From NCBI GenBank assembly GCA_018136815.1, contig CM030944.1, positions 1,488,456 to 1,552,455 on the forward strand: 64,000 bases of DNA, given 5' to 3'. This DNA is from Isochrysis galbana (Eukaryota; Haptophyta; Isochrysidales; Isochrysidaceae). Within the stretch, counting starts at the first letter, position 1; each line of letters begins with the position of its first letter. The notes under the pieces are model-generated. The model saw nothing but the letters and a program-made list of their open reading frames with translations. It did not search any database and was not told the DNA's origin. Below are positions 55,089 through 64,000 of this stretch, piece after piece. The translations under genes were made by a program, and so were the position numbers.

Positions 55089-55335
55089 GCTATCGGGGGC
55101 CCCCAGGAGCTATCGGGGGGAAATTTTCTCCCGATCGCCAACAGCCCCAACGAGAGCTATCGGGGGACCGAGAAAATCCCCCGAGAGCTATCGGGGGATT
55201 TTTGATGCCCCGGGGAGCTATCGCGTTTTAAGGCGGGCCCCCGTTTGCTATCGGGGGCGAAAGATTGCCCCCGTTTGCTATCGGGGGGAAACGACGGCCC
55301 CCAGTAGCTATCGGGGGGCCGTCCTCGAGCCCCCA
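55089..55335 (+). repeat. Array of GCTATCGGGGG units, 30-bp period
   Basis: GCTATCG starts at 55089, 55109, 55156, 55187, 55217, 55247, 55277 and 55307; the last four intervals are exactly 30 bp. Units follow the plan CCCCCGTTT-GCTATCGGGGG with ~10 variable bases between, so each is an imperfect palindrome (CCCCCG...CGGGGG). The array begins after TATGTTACCCCCCAGGAGCC, which is also found near 38925. Not coding. Confidence 0.9.
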
Positions 55336-55341
55336 GCCAGG

Positions 55342-55590
<249 letters not shown>

Positions 55591-55599
55591 AGAAGAGAG

Positions 55600-56255
55600 G
55601 GAGGTTATGCTGTTAAAATAAAAAAACGTAATTATCGTAGAAATAATTTTAATCAATTAAATAGAATATTTTCATGAAAATATACTTTTCAATTAATTAT
55701 TTGAATAATAAAAAATCCAAAACGGAATGAGCAAATTAAATATCATTTATTATGATATTTTTACGAAAATATACTTTTCAATGAATTATTCGAATAAAAA
55801 TCAAAAACGGAATTAGCGTATGGATAATTTTAATTAATTAGTTATAATTCATTATAATATATTTTACGAAAATACACTTTTCAAAGAATTATTCAAATTA
55901 AAGTTTAGTGAAGTAATAGTAATAAAATTATTATTTAGTGACAATAAATTTGATCCTTAAAATGTTGAATATTAAAAATTATAACTTGATCGTAATTATC
56001 TTAGTAAACCTTAGTTTAAAATGAAGACTTATAGTCATAGCGTCGTTTGAATAAACACATAATAGTAAATTTTATTTGGTTTTTTGTGGTTTTTATCTAT
56101 TTTAAATGTCTTAAATATTAATATTTTACTTGACGAGATCAAAATGACCGATATTTAATTTAACTTGAATTTTTGGTTAGATTTTTCATTTTTACTATTT
56201 TTATATTACGTCATTCATTTTCATTCAATTACCATATTGTACTTATGTATTACCT
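55600..56255. other. AT-rich island with ~90-bp internal repeats
   Basis: Roughly 650 bp at about 80 percent A+T inside a GC-rich genome. Three diverged tandem units contain TTTTYACGAAAATATACTTTTCAA, GAATTATTYGAATAA and AAAACGGAAT. No reading frame longer than ~40 residues looks real. The right border is abrupt, at CTCGCTCGCTCTCC. Its origin (organelle, virus, centromere-like or expanded satellite) is not decided by the sequence. Confidence 0.85.
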
Positions 56256-56934
56256 CGCTCGCTCTCCCTCGCTCCCTCGCTCGCTCGCTCTCCCTCGCTC
56301 GCTCTTCCTCGCTCGCGTCTCCCTCGCTCGCTCTTCCTCGCTCGCGTCTTCGTCGCTGCAGCAGAGCGTCGTGGGCGGCCTGCCAGGGGTGGTCGCCGGC
56401 CCGAAGAAGGTGCGCCACGGCGGAGTGGTGCTGCTAGTGCCGCGGAGTTTTCCACGTCTGGATCTAGGGTTCCTCGAACGCGCGGGAAACGGCGCGCGAC
56501 GGACTCGTCAGATGAAGATGGAGATGATGAAGATGGAGATGATGAAGATGGAGATGATGAAGATGAAGATGATGAAGATGAAGATGATGAAGATGAAGAT
56601 GAAGATCGGGACGAAGATTCCGAGTTGACTAGTGAGGAGGGTGACCCGCGACGGGACGGCAACACAAGCACCGAAGCACGTGATTATGCTGGTGCCGACT
56701 TCTATGGGATCGGCGCCGTTGCGCCGCCAGCATTGCCTTTGCTGATGCCGCCGGAGCACTCATTCGTTCCCGATACGTGCAGCTTCACTGAAGAAAAAAC
56801 TTCGGACCGGCACCTTCCCAGTTGGAAAATTTTTTTATTGGGGGGCCAAAATTTGCGTGCCTTGGCAGCAGATTTTGACCTCAAAATTTGGGATGCTCAA
56901 GATCAAAACTTTGGCGTATGCCAACCTGGGACCT
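56256..56934. repeat. CTCGCTCG run, GATGAAGATG tandem and unassigned sequence
   Basis: About 56255-56350 is TCGC-rich. About 56511-56608 is an imperfect tandem of GATGATGAAGATG. Around 56790-56835 is CACTGAAGAAAAAACTTCGG, ACCGGCACCTTCCCAGTTGG and AAAA, whose complement occurs at 61430-61490. Open frames here are low complexity. Confidence 0.6.
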
Positions 56935-57129
56935 GGGAGGAAGAGGAAGAAAGGTGGGGAAACTTCCCTTCTTTTAGAGAGAAAGAGAGAGGGCGCTCCA
57001 CAACCCAGTCCACGCGAAGTTTTTGATTTTGACTAAGAACGAGAGAAAGCAGAGAATTATAACGATAAATGCCGAACGAAAGAGAATTATTCGAGAATAT
57101 AACGACTAACGAGTGTCGATTCGCGAATG

Positions 57130-57349
57130 CGAATGCGGTAGCCGGGCCGCCAGGACTAGGCCGAGCGAATTAGGCGAGCCTGTGGCCTGTGGGGAAGGGA
57201 AGGGAGTGAGTCAGTAGGGCAGTCTGCTCCTGGCAAGCCATAAGATATGCCAGGAGGATGGGTGCCCCCCCCCCCCCCCTAGCAGGGGAGGAGTGGAGCG
57301 AGGGGGTGGCTCGTGCCCCTCCATGGGCGAACTAAGTATAAACCTAGTT
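57130..57349 (-). mobile_element. Family A short retroelement head
   Basis: The minus strand begins AACTAGGTTTATACTTAGTT (57349-57330), then CGCCCATGGAGGGGCACGAG, then the CCTCCTGGCATA...TTGCCAGGAG pair, like 15898 and 28247. It continues directly into the 56935-57130 repeat, which may be its body. No target duplication was found. Confidence 0.65.
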
Positions 57350-57837
57350 AGTATCTACTACTATCTCTATCTAGATAATAGCCGAAGGGCACCACCAGCC
57401 ATCAGTATCCATCTAGATAGCCGTAGGGCACCCTGACCTAATATCTAATATCTTGATAGCTCCAAATATAAACTATTCACAGTCTCATTTCAAACTACCC
57501 ATGGGTAGACGAGTACACAGGTAGAGTAGCAGTAGCAGTAGCAGTAGTAGAGTAGTAAGTATGTACGTACGAGTAGGAGTACTACTACATAGAGTACCGC
57601 TGACGCTGAGATGTCTACTCGCATTTCTACTCTTAGAGGAGCGAGCGGCGACGGCGCGCGCAGTGGCGCCACTCTGGCGGCGGGAGAGGGAGGGGGGTGG
57701 GGGGGAAGAGGGGGGGGGGGAAGGGGAAGGGGGGCCTGGCGGCGTGTGCTGAGCTGGCAGGAGCGCGCGCGCGCAGGGTGGGGGGGGTGGGAGAGGGGGG
57801 GGGGGGGGAGAGGAAGAGGCAGCACCCGATCCTCAGC
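57350..57837. other. Intergenic with G-rich promoter side
   Basis: AGTAGCAGTAGCAG and TAGTAG microsatellite-like runs lie near 57525-57560. G-rich tracts from 57690 run to the start of the next gene. No gene. Confidence 0.5.
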
Positions 57838-60214
57838 ATGTTCAGGCAGCCCGCTGGCTCGCCTGCTGCCGCTTCACGCGAGTACAGAGAGCAGTGGCAG
57901 GCGCAGCCGCCTGCGATCGACGCAGGGCCATCTGACGATATACTCGCGATGATCTCGAACGACAGCCCATCCGACCTGCCCCAAGGGCTGTGGGCAGGGT
58001 CAGCCAGACGGACCACTCCCATGTCTGCCGCTGCGCATGAGCGACCAGCTGCGAATGGCGCGGCTGCTTCCTTGCAAAGTGCACAGTGTGGCCCGAGCTT
58101 TGCGCCCGCTTGTATCAATGGCTGTGTCACGAGCGCAGTGCTCGGCGCCGGGAGCTCGGGGCTGGGCGCGGGCTCGAGCAGCGAGATTTCGATCTCGCAC
58201 TCAGTGCTTCCATTGCCCGGTGGCAAGCCCGTCGCTGCACTGCATAGGGGGCTCTCTGCTCTGCCTCAGCATGCACATACACCTCCGGTGGTATACAGAG
58301 GTGATCACCACATGGGCTCATCATCAGTCGATCGGATAGCAGGAGCAGTCGGCCAGCAGCAGCAGCAGCATCCAAGTGCTCTAAATCTATTGAACCGCCA
58401 GCTGCCAGGCGCCCAGCTACCGCATCACAACCAGCAGCATCAGCATGTTGTGCAGCATACGCACCAGCAACTCTCGCAGGCGCAGCAGCTCTACGACCAG
58501 CAGCAGACGCAGCTTGCAGAGATCCTGCGGCTACGCCAGGCACTGGCTGAGCGCGAGCAAGAAGTGAATCGGCTCAATACTCAAGCGGCGAAACTCAGCA
58601 AGGTGCGCGACCAGGAAATGGACAAGGTGAAGACGTCCCTCATGCGTGATCGCGATGACAAGCTTGCCAAGCAGAGTGCAGCGCACAACAAGCGGATGGT
58701 GGCAAAGGAAGAAGAGATGGCTGCGCTCAAGGCGTCACTGCTCAAGGAACGCGATAAGGTAGCTGCTTGGATCCCGCTATGGCTGACGCACTATGCTGGG
58801 GCTCCGACGTGCCGCACTCGAATGCGGCGGTGTGCATGCCCGGGCCTTGCCGGTGGTGCGGTGTACCACCAAACGATGCCCTCCACACTCACGCCGGCCT
58901 GCTGTGTATAGATTTGCGCGCACCTTCCCAATGCACCTGCCTCGACTGCCCATTCTCAGGAGCTAGCTAAGGCCGCCGCGAATCAGCAAAAGGCACTTCG
59001 CGCGAAGGACGAGGAGATGGCCGCTATGCGCAAGGAGCTTGCACGAGAAAAGGAGGAGCGCGTTGCAAAACTTTCCGCAACTCTCAAGGACATAAAAGGT
59101 GAGATCGCGCAGCGCGACGAGCAGCTGTCGACATTGCGCAAGGTACTTGCTACTTCCGAGAAGTCCGCCGAGGAGGCGCGTAAGGCACATGCGGCAGCGG
59201 CGGCAGGCTGGGAGAAGGCAAAGGCGGCACATGAAGCTGTGCTTGCCAAACAAGCAGCGGGCTCCTCGGGGCAGTCGCACCAGCAGCTCCTTGATGAGAC
59301 GGTCCGTCGATTGGCGGCGGAAGCAGAGGTCAGGGTTGCCGAGCGTCTGTCGGCGTTGGAATCCCAGCTTGTGGAGGCCCAATCATACGCCACCAACTTG
59401 GGCAACAAGCTCGCCAGGGGGCGTGCAGTTGTGAGAGATGCCGTGCTCAATGCACATGAGATGGCGGAGAATGTGCCAGCTGTGACGTCGCAAGAGCTCG
59501 AGCTTTTGGTTGAGAAGGCCAGACAGCATACAGAGGATGTGACGGCCGAGGATCTACACCGGCTGGTGACGGCGCCTTTTCGAACATGGCTGGAGCAGTC
59601 GTACACAGAGTGTGACGAGGTTCGTGCACGTTGTGCCCCGGTGGCCAAAGGGGCTTCGCTTATTCTGATTTTGAGTAGCTGCGAGCACCTCGTTTCCTCG
59701 TGCCTTTTCGTACGGTGCGAAGTTCTTCTTGCCCCATTCCTCGCAGGTGTGTGATGTTCTGGAGAGGGAGCAGCAGTGGTTGAAGCGCCAGGCCCAATCC
59801 AAGGAGCACGAGCTGGGTAAAATCAAGACACGGCTCGCCTCCGCCCGGTCGGACCTCTTTCGCGCCTACCACATCCTTGCACTCTCGGTTCTGCTCTCCC
59901 TCGTTACCTCTGCCGCTGGAGCATGGAGGGCGTCGACTTCCGGCGACCTTAGCTCGTCGCTACAGGAAATAGGTGTCGCATGGCTTCTGCTAATCGCGCT
60001 AATGATAGCCGCCGTGGTCTTCGACTCCGGTGGACCATCGCCTGCTAGCATATCGTCTTTGAGTGATGATCCTCGTGCTGTCATGCGTGCGCGAGAACGA
60101 AACGGCCATGGGCGAGGACGTGCGGCTCGAGACCCGGTCAGCAACGTCAATAGCGATGGCTCGTGCGTGAACAAAGTTTGTGATGGAAATAGGACCGGTC
60201 CTCGCAATCAATGA
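57838..60214 (+). CDS. Tail-anchored coiled-coil (golgin-like) protein
   Basis: Three exons in phase 0: 57838-58758, 58960-59619 and 59747-60214, 682 residues. The first ~190 residues are disordered and Gln/His-rich (QQQQQHPSALNLLNRQ, HQQLSQAQQLYDQQQ). A long coiled coil follows (~215-530): ALAEREQEVNRLNTQAAKL, KEEEMAALKASLLKERDK, AKDEEMAAMRKELAREKEE. Exon 3 adds VCDVLEREQQWLKRQAQSK and then two hydrophobic helices, ILALSVLLSLVTSAAG and GVAWLLLIALMIAAVVF (~570-620), before a polar tail. The layout resembles golgins or other vesicle tethers, but no diagnostic GRIP or GRAB motif is seen, so the compartment is inferred only. Confidence 0.75.
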
Positions 60215-60949
60215 GCCATTGGGAATGCTCATTCCGACCTGGATTGCTGGCGCTTTCTCTTCGATCCATGTTGGGGAGCTCTGCGCGAATCGCTGCGACG
60301 TAATGCGCGGGATCTGCTGCGGCTCGACAACACGGATCGTCTCACCACCATCACCACCACCGTGCACACTAGAGCGTCGCAAAAACAAACGGCGTCTTTA
60401 GTTGACACCTTGAACGGCCCCAATTTCTAGGGCCTTGCATTGGAGAGACGTCTGTAGTCGTGGTAATCGTACTTGACTTGCTTTCAACTGCCACTTGGGC
60501 GACCAACTTGTACTTGGAAATGGTAGTGATAAGCGATCAAACCTCGATAATTTTGCGGTTTATGAAGTGAAGGTTGGTGTAGGACGGTGTTACCTACCCC
60601 ATTCTTGCTCCATCATGGGATCGGCGCGAAAAGCAGCTCGGCCATGGTTTGCAGTCCTGCGGTCGAGAAGATGGGTCTCGCCGTATGTATGGGAACTCTT
60701 GTCGGTTTTACTTGTACCTATGAATGGGTTCGGAACTCCGAAGGAATCTTTAGGGCAAGACGAGAGTGGGAGTGGAGTGGGGGGGGGGGGGGGGGCAATT
60801 GAAGTGAATCGGGGGCTCTAATCACGGCCCTGCACGAACGAGAGGTCTCGCGCCGCCTCGTGCGCATCACTAGGAAACCATCCTATCTTCTAGCCTCTCC
60901 TAGGCCTTCCCCATCGCCATCGCAGTGAGCACCTGCCCCCTGCCCCCCT
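60215..60949. other. Intergenic
   Basis: No gene or repeat recognised; poly-G near 60780-60796. Confidence 0.5.
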
Positions 60950-61158
60950 AGAAGAGGGCCTGGTTTGAGGGCGCCTCCACCTCGCGAAAACGCCGGCCTC
61001 CTCCTAGGTCCTAGGGGCTAGGGCGAGCGGCCTGCGCGCTAGGCCTGGGGCCTCACTGAGGAGAAATCGGTGGCGCCTCGTCCCGGAGGGGAGTGGGAGC
61101 CTGAGAGGGAAGGCGCGAGGCGCCCCCCCCCAATGCTGAACTACGTATAAACTTAGTT
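60950..61158 (-). mobile_element. Family B short retroelement head
   Basis: The minus strand starts AACTAAGTTTATACGTAGTT (61158-61139), then CAGCATTGGGGGGGGGCGCC and TCGCGCCTTCCCTCTCAGGC, matching the family B head at 36650. The tail is not delimited and no duplication was found. Confidence 0.6.
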
Positions 61159-61204
61159 GCATGACGTGAGCCCGGAACCTACACTCTAAACCGGGTCCCT
61201 CGTA

Positions 61205-61330
61205 AAAAAAAATCTGATGATTCAGGCTACTACCGCTAGCTATAAAGACCACGCACTCAACGGTACCGACTCACGCCATCGCCTATACCCCAGATCACTC
61301 GCACCCTCTACTCTACCCCCTTCATTCCTT
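61205..61330 (-). repeat. Poly-T-tailed dispersed repeat, diverged copy
   Basis: AAAAAAAAATCTGATGATTCAGGC at its left and CCCCTTCATTCCTTTGGC at its right match the ends of 53955-54092; the middle differs. Confidence 0.45.
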
Positions 61331-61959
61331 TGGCTCTTTGATATCTAGTATCGGAGGGGAGGGGGGAGGGGGGGGGGGGCGTACACTCACTACGTCGGGC
61401 CAAGCGCAAGGGGCGGGCTGAATAAAAAATTTTTTCCAACTGGGAAGGTGCTGGTCCGAAGTTTTTTCTTCAGTGAAGGTGCAGGTGACAAGGTGAGAGT
61501 GCAGGAACTCCAAGTGCAGGTGAAGACACGGTGAACGGGGCGCGCTGGGCGGCCAGTAGCCCGCCAAGGTGGCTGTTGATCGTGCTCGCGTGGGATTGCA
61601 AGTTGAGAGCCAAAATTGATCAAGTGGTGGGGCACACCACCCATGTTATCGGGAAAAATAAGCAGGCACCTGCACTGCACGCACACACCTTCACTCCAAC
61701 TGCGGCATCGACGCCACATACAGCTGCGGAGCCCGCGCGCGCACATCGAAGCCCGCGCGCACACCCCCGTTCTATTCAAAACAAGATCCTCAAGCTTATT
61801 CATTCACTCATGCGGACATGGGAAGCGCAGCAGCGGAAGTGCAGCAGCAACAGAACAGCCCCGCGCTGAACGCATGAAGTGCACTCCAGCGGGGGGCCCA
61901 TTTTCAGAGGCTGGGCGCGTTGTTGTCGTTGTCGCTCGAACATGCTCCCTCCGCTGTTT
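61331..61959. other. Intergenic
   Basis: Contains TTTTTTCCAACTGGGAAGG and TCCGAAGTTTTTTCTTCAGTG (61432-61480), inverted relative to 56790-56835. No gene seen. Confidence 0.5.
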
Positions 61960-62987
61960 CACCCTGCTGCGTTTCCTCGTGCTGTTCGTCCGTCTCGACT
62001 CCGGCTTCGGATTCCAGACGCGTGCGCTCCCTGCCGATCGCTGTAGAAGAAGACAGCCAGCATTGTGCGAGCAGTGCTTGCGCCAGACCTGTGGTACATG
62101 CGAGACAGTAGCACGTGGGCGTCACCAATCTCCTTGAACACAGCGGGCGCTGCAGCGCCGGCGACGTGAAGGCTGCTTTCATTTGCTGTAAGCTTAACAA
62201 CTGCCGTGAAGACCGCCGACTTTCCGTGCCGAAGATCTTGGTGGTACGTGAAGTGGGAAGTGGGAGTGCAGGTCGTACTTGAATGAAGAGGAAGTCAACG
62301 AAGATGAGCTGCAGGCACGTGCTGTCCTGCACCGTCAACTCCATGTGGCGAAATCCAGCGAAAGAGAGACGCCTTATGATGGACTTGTTCATGACGGTAA
62401 GGATGAAGGGCTCGCTTGTAGCGGTGTCGTGGTTGATCAAGGAGAGTGCTGCGGCGTTGAGCGTCAGCGCGTCAGCACACATCCCTTCTGCTTCCAGCCT
62501 TCGAAGATGGGCGGTGTGGGTAGGGCGCGCCCCAGCCGCCACGGAGGGTGAACCCAAGCCCCTCCGTCTTCATCTGCAGCGACCCATCGTGCAGCATGCA
62601 GACGGCCCCGACGGTGTGCACGAGTGCCTGCAGCGCAGCCTTGCGAAAGGCACCATCGTCGTCCAGTGGGAGTTGGATTGTATGACAGTCAATATTCAGA
62701 GCCTTGGTGATGCCGCCCAGCTCTCCCTCGGCCTTCAAACATTCTACCAAGAATTCATCGTTGGCTAACTTCATTTGTTCGTGCGCTTCGTCGTACTGCA
62801 CGCTGCAAACCTCTCCCAGTGGCGTGCGTGCTGCAGCTGCCTGCGCAGCTGCCTCAACAGAGGTCTGCAATGCCCGCGCGATCTCCTCGCACTGCATCTT
62901 CAGGAGCATGAGGCTGTAGTGCGGCGCAGGAGCATGACTGCGCGGCGCCGCAGTGCGCATCCTCTTCTTCGCGCGCGGAGAGACCAT
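61960..62987 (-). CDS. Unrecognised spliced gene
   Basis: From ATG 62987 (MVSPRAKKRMRTAAPRSHAP, basic and probably nuclear) the frame runs through MLLKMQCEEIARALQTSVEA, YDEAHEQMKLANDEFLVECL and FRKAALQALVHTVGAVCMLH to about 62545. A second frame continues ALTLNAAALSLINHDTATSE, TVMNKSIIRRLSFAGFRHME and STCLQLIFVDFLFIQ, ending at a GTACGACCTG donor near 62279. A third piece (SEAGVETDEQHEETQQGETA) may end the protein. The shift near 62520-62545 implies an intron I could not define. Composition is that of a real protein; I know no family for it. Confidence 0.5.
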
Positions 62988-64000
62988 AGGCGACTTCTTC
63001 TTAGTTAGGAGGGGACGACTTCTCTGGCGAGGACATTGCAGGGCGGCGTCTGGGCAGCGCCGCAGTGCAGCTCGGCAGAAGCAACTTTGAGGTTTTTTGT
63101 TTTCCCTCCCCACCGCTAAATTTAGATTTACATGTTGCAAGCTCAATCTGCAATCTGCAAGCATTGGCCACACATCATACACAGTGTGAGATGGCGTACC
63201 AAAAGGTGACAATAAGGGCTCGCTCCAGCGGCTATCTCCCCGGGTGCCGGGGACTTAGCCGCTGCAGCGGCCGCGGAGGCCCGCCGCGCGCCGCTCCCCT
63301 CCCCCCCCCTTCCCCCACTCCTTGCTCTGGCAGCCCAGCTTGCCACAGGGGGGTACTCGCGCGGCCAACACCAAAGCCAAAGGTAAGCCCCCCCCACGCT
63401 GCTTGCCGCGATGTGCGTGCCCCTTCACGCTCGCCGCGCTCGCCTCCAGGTCGTTCTCGCACTCCCCCCCCCCTTCGCAGCGCGCAGACGAGCGCCAGAA
63501 GCCAGGTGCGAGCAGCGCGCGCGCAGCGCGAGCCCCCCGCCCGGCCTTGGCCTGGGTGTGCCATACCCAGCACCTGAGGTCGTTTGCCTTCATTTGGTAC
63601 CCCTCGTTTCCCAATACGCAATGCGTCGGTACAAAAAAAATGTGGTCGGTAAAGAGGTCGTTTGACTTGACTGTTCGAAGAGATAACCCGCGGGACACGG
63701 GAACTGTTCTGAGGGTGCTTCATTTTTTTTTTGGGTGGGGGTCGCTTGTTTTTTTTTTGGGTGGGAGCTGTCCCGTAGGGGAGGGGGGGGGGGGACAGCT
63801 CCCGGCGTCGGGGGGGGGGTGGGAGGGGAGGGGGGAAGGGAATCCCCCCCGAACATGTATTCCAACGTTGGGGTAACAGCTTGTAATGGGTTTAACCTGT
63901 TAATGGCCACTCTCGCGCGGCACCATCCGCTCCTCGCGGAAGAGCGGGTAGAGCACCAGCTTGGCGAACGGCGACGTGACGCCGCCCCGCGCGCGGTGCT
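62988..64000. other. Intergenic, low complexity
   Basis: Includes the upstream flank of the preceding gene, GC-rich sequence at 63240-63560, T runs at 63724-63758 and a G-rich tract at 63777-63840. The last ~90 bp (GCACCATCCGCTCCTCGCGG) could be the edge of a gene off the window. Nothing is supported. Confidence 0.4.

Noticed and set aside
55089-55335. CRISPR array
   Set aside because: The 20-bp repeat with ~10-bp interiors is too short and too variable, the genome is eukaryotic and no cas genes exist; it is better called a palindromic minisatellite.
56173-56671. Met/Lys- or Ser-repeat ORFs at the GATGAAGATG tandem
   Set aside because: Low-complexity translation in every frame; no homology or start context.

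Overview
The window looks like nuclear DNA of a GC-rich unicellular alga with a secondary plastid. A haptophyte is my best guess. Genes carry short GT-AG introns and are separated by long CT/GA and poly-G tracts. The NifU-like protein begins with a signal peptide followed by an Arg/Ser/Thr-rich, transit-like region, as expected for a plastid reached through the secretory route. A TTAA-flanked Kolobok-type transposon also fits. The lineage is inference; no rRNA or organelle marker is present.

Host genes, left to right: a leucine-rich-repeat protein (627-1775, -); an unresolved spliced gene (about 2330-3395, -); a very large Ala-rich secreted or membrane protein (5843-8992, +); a four-exon isoprenylcysteine methylesterase (12299-14289, +); a plastid NFU iron-sulfur scaffold (19169-19867, -); a six-exon DDX24/MAK5-type DEAD-box helicase (24530-27727, +); a HORMA-domain meiotic protein (30066-31646, -); a small chimeric membrane ORF (32375-32728, +); a THUMP-type RNA methyltransferase (37073-38659, -); a chromodomain protein (41624-45305, -); a GT61-like glycosyltransferase (51978-53853, +); a cytochrome b561-like terminal exon (54485-54952, -); a tail-anchored coiled-coil protein (57838-60214, +); and an unrecognised gene (about 61960-62987, -). 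They are unrelated housekeeping genes, each apparently with its own promoter. Exon joins were deduced from reading phase and splice-site consensus.

The rest is mostly mobile DNA. A hAT element (about 14826-18410) carries a retroelement insertion. A near-intact Kolobok-like element (20827-24434) ends 95 bp before the helicase start codon. A LINE family is present as two complete-ended copies with target-site duplications (33577-36225 and 47740-50265) and as several fragments, including a four-deep nest at 33.6-37.0 kb. Several short retroelement families and a Copia relic are also present.

The most unusual signal is a roughly 20-nt hairpin (AACTAAGTTTATACTTGGTT and variants) at the extreme 5' end of the LINEs and of at least two otherwise unrelated short families, directly against the target-site duplication where that can be seen. 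Its stem shows compensatory changes between copies. Other oddities are a 30-bp-period array of GCTATCGGGGG units (55089-55335), an extremely AT-rich island (55600-56255), and a membrane-helix 3' exon shared by two loci.
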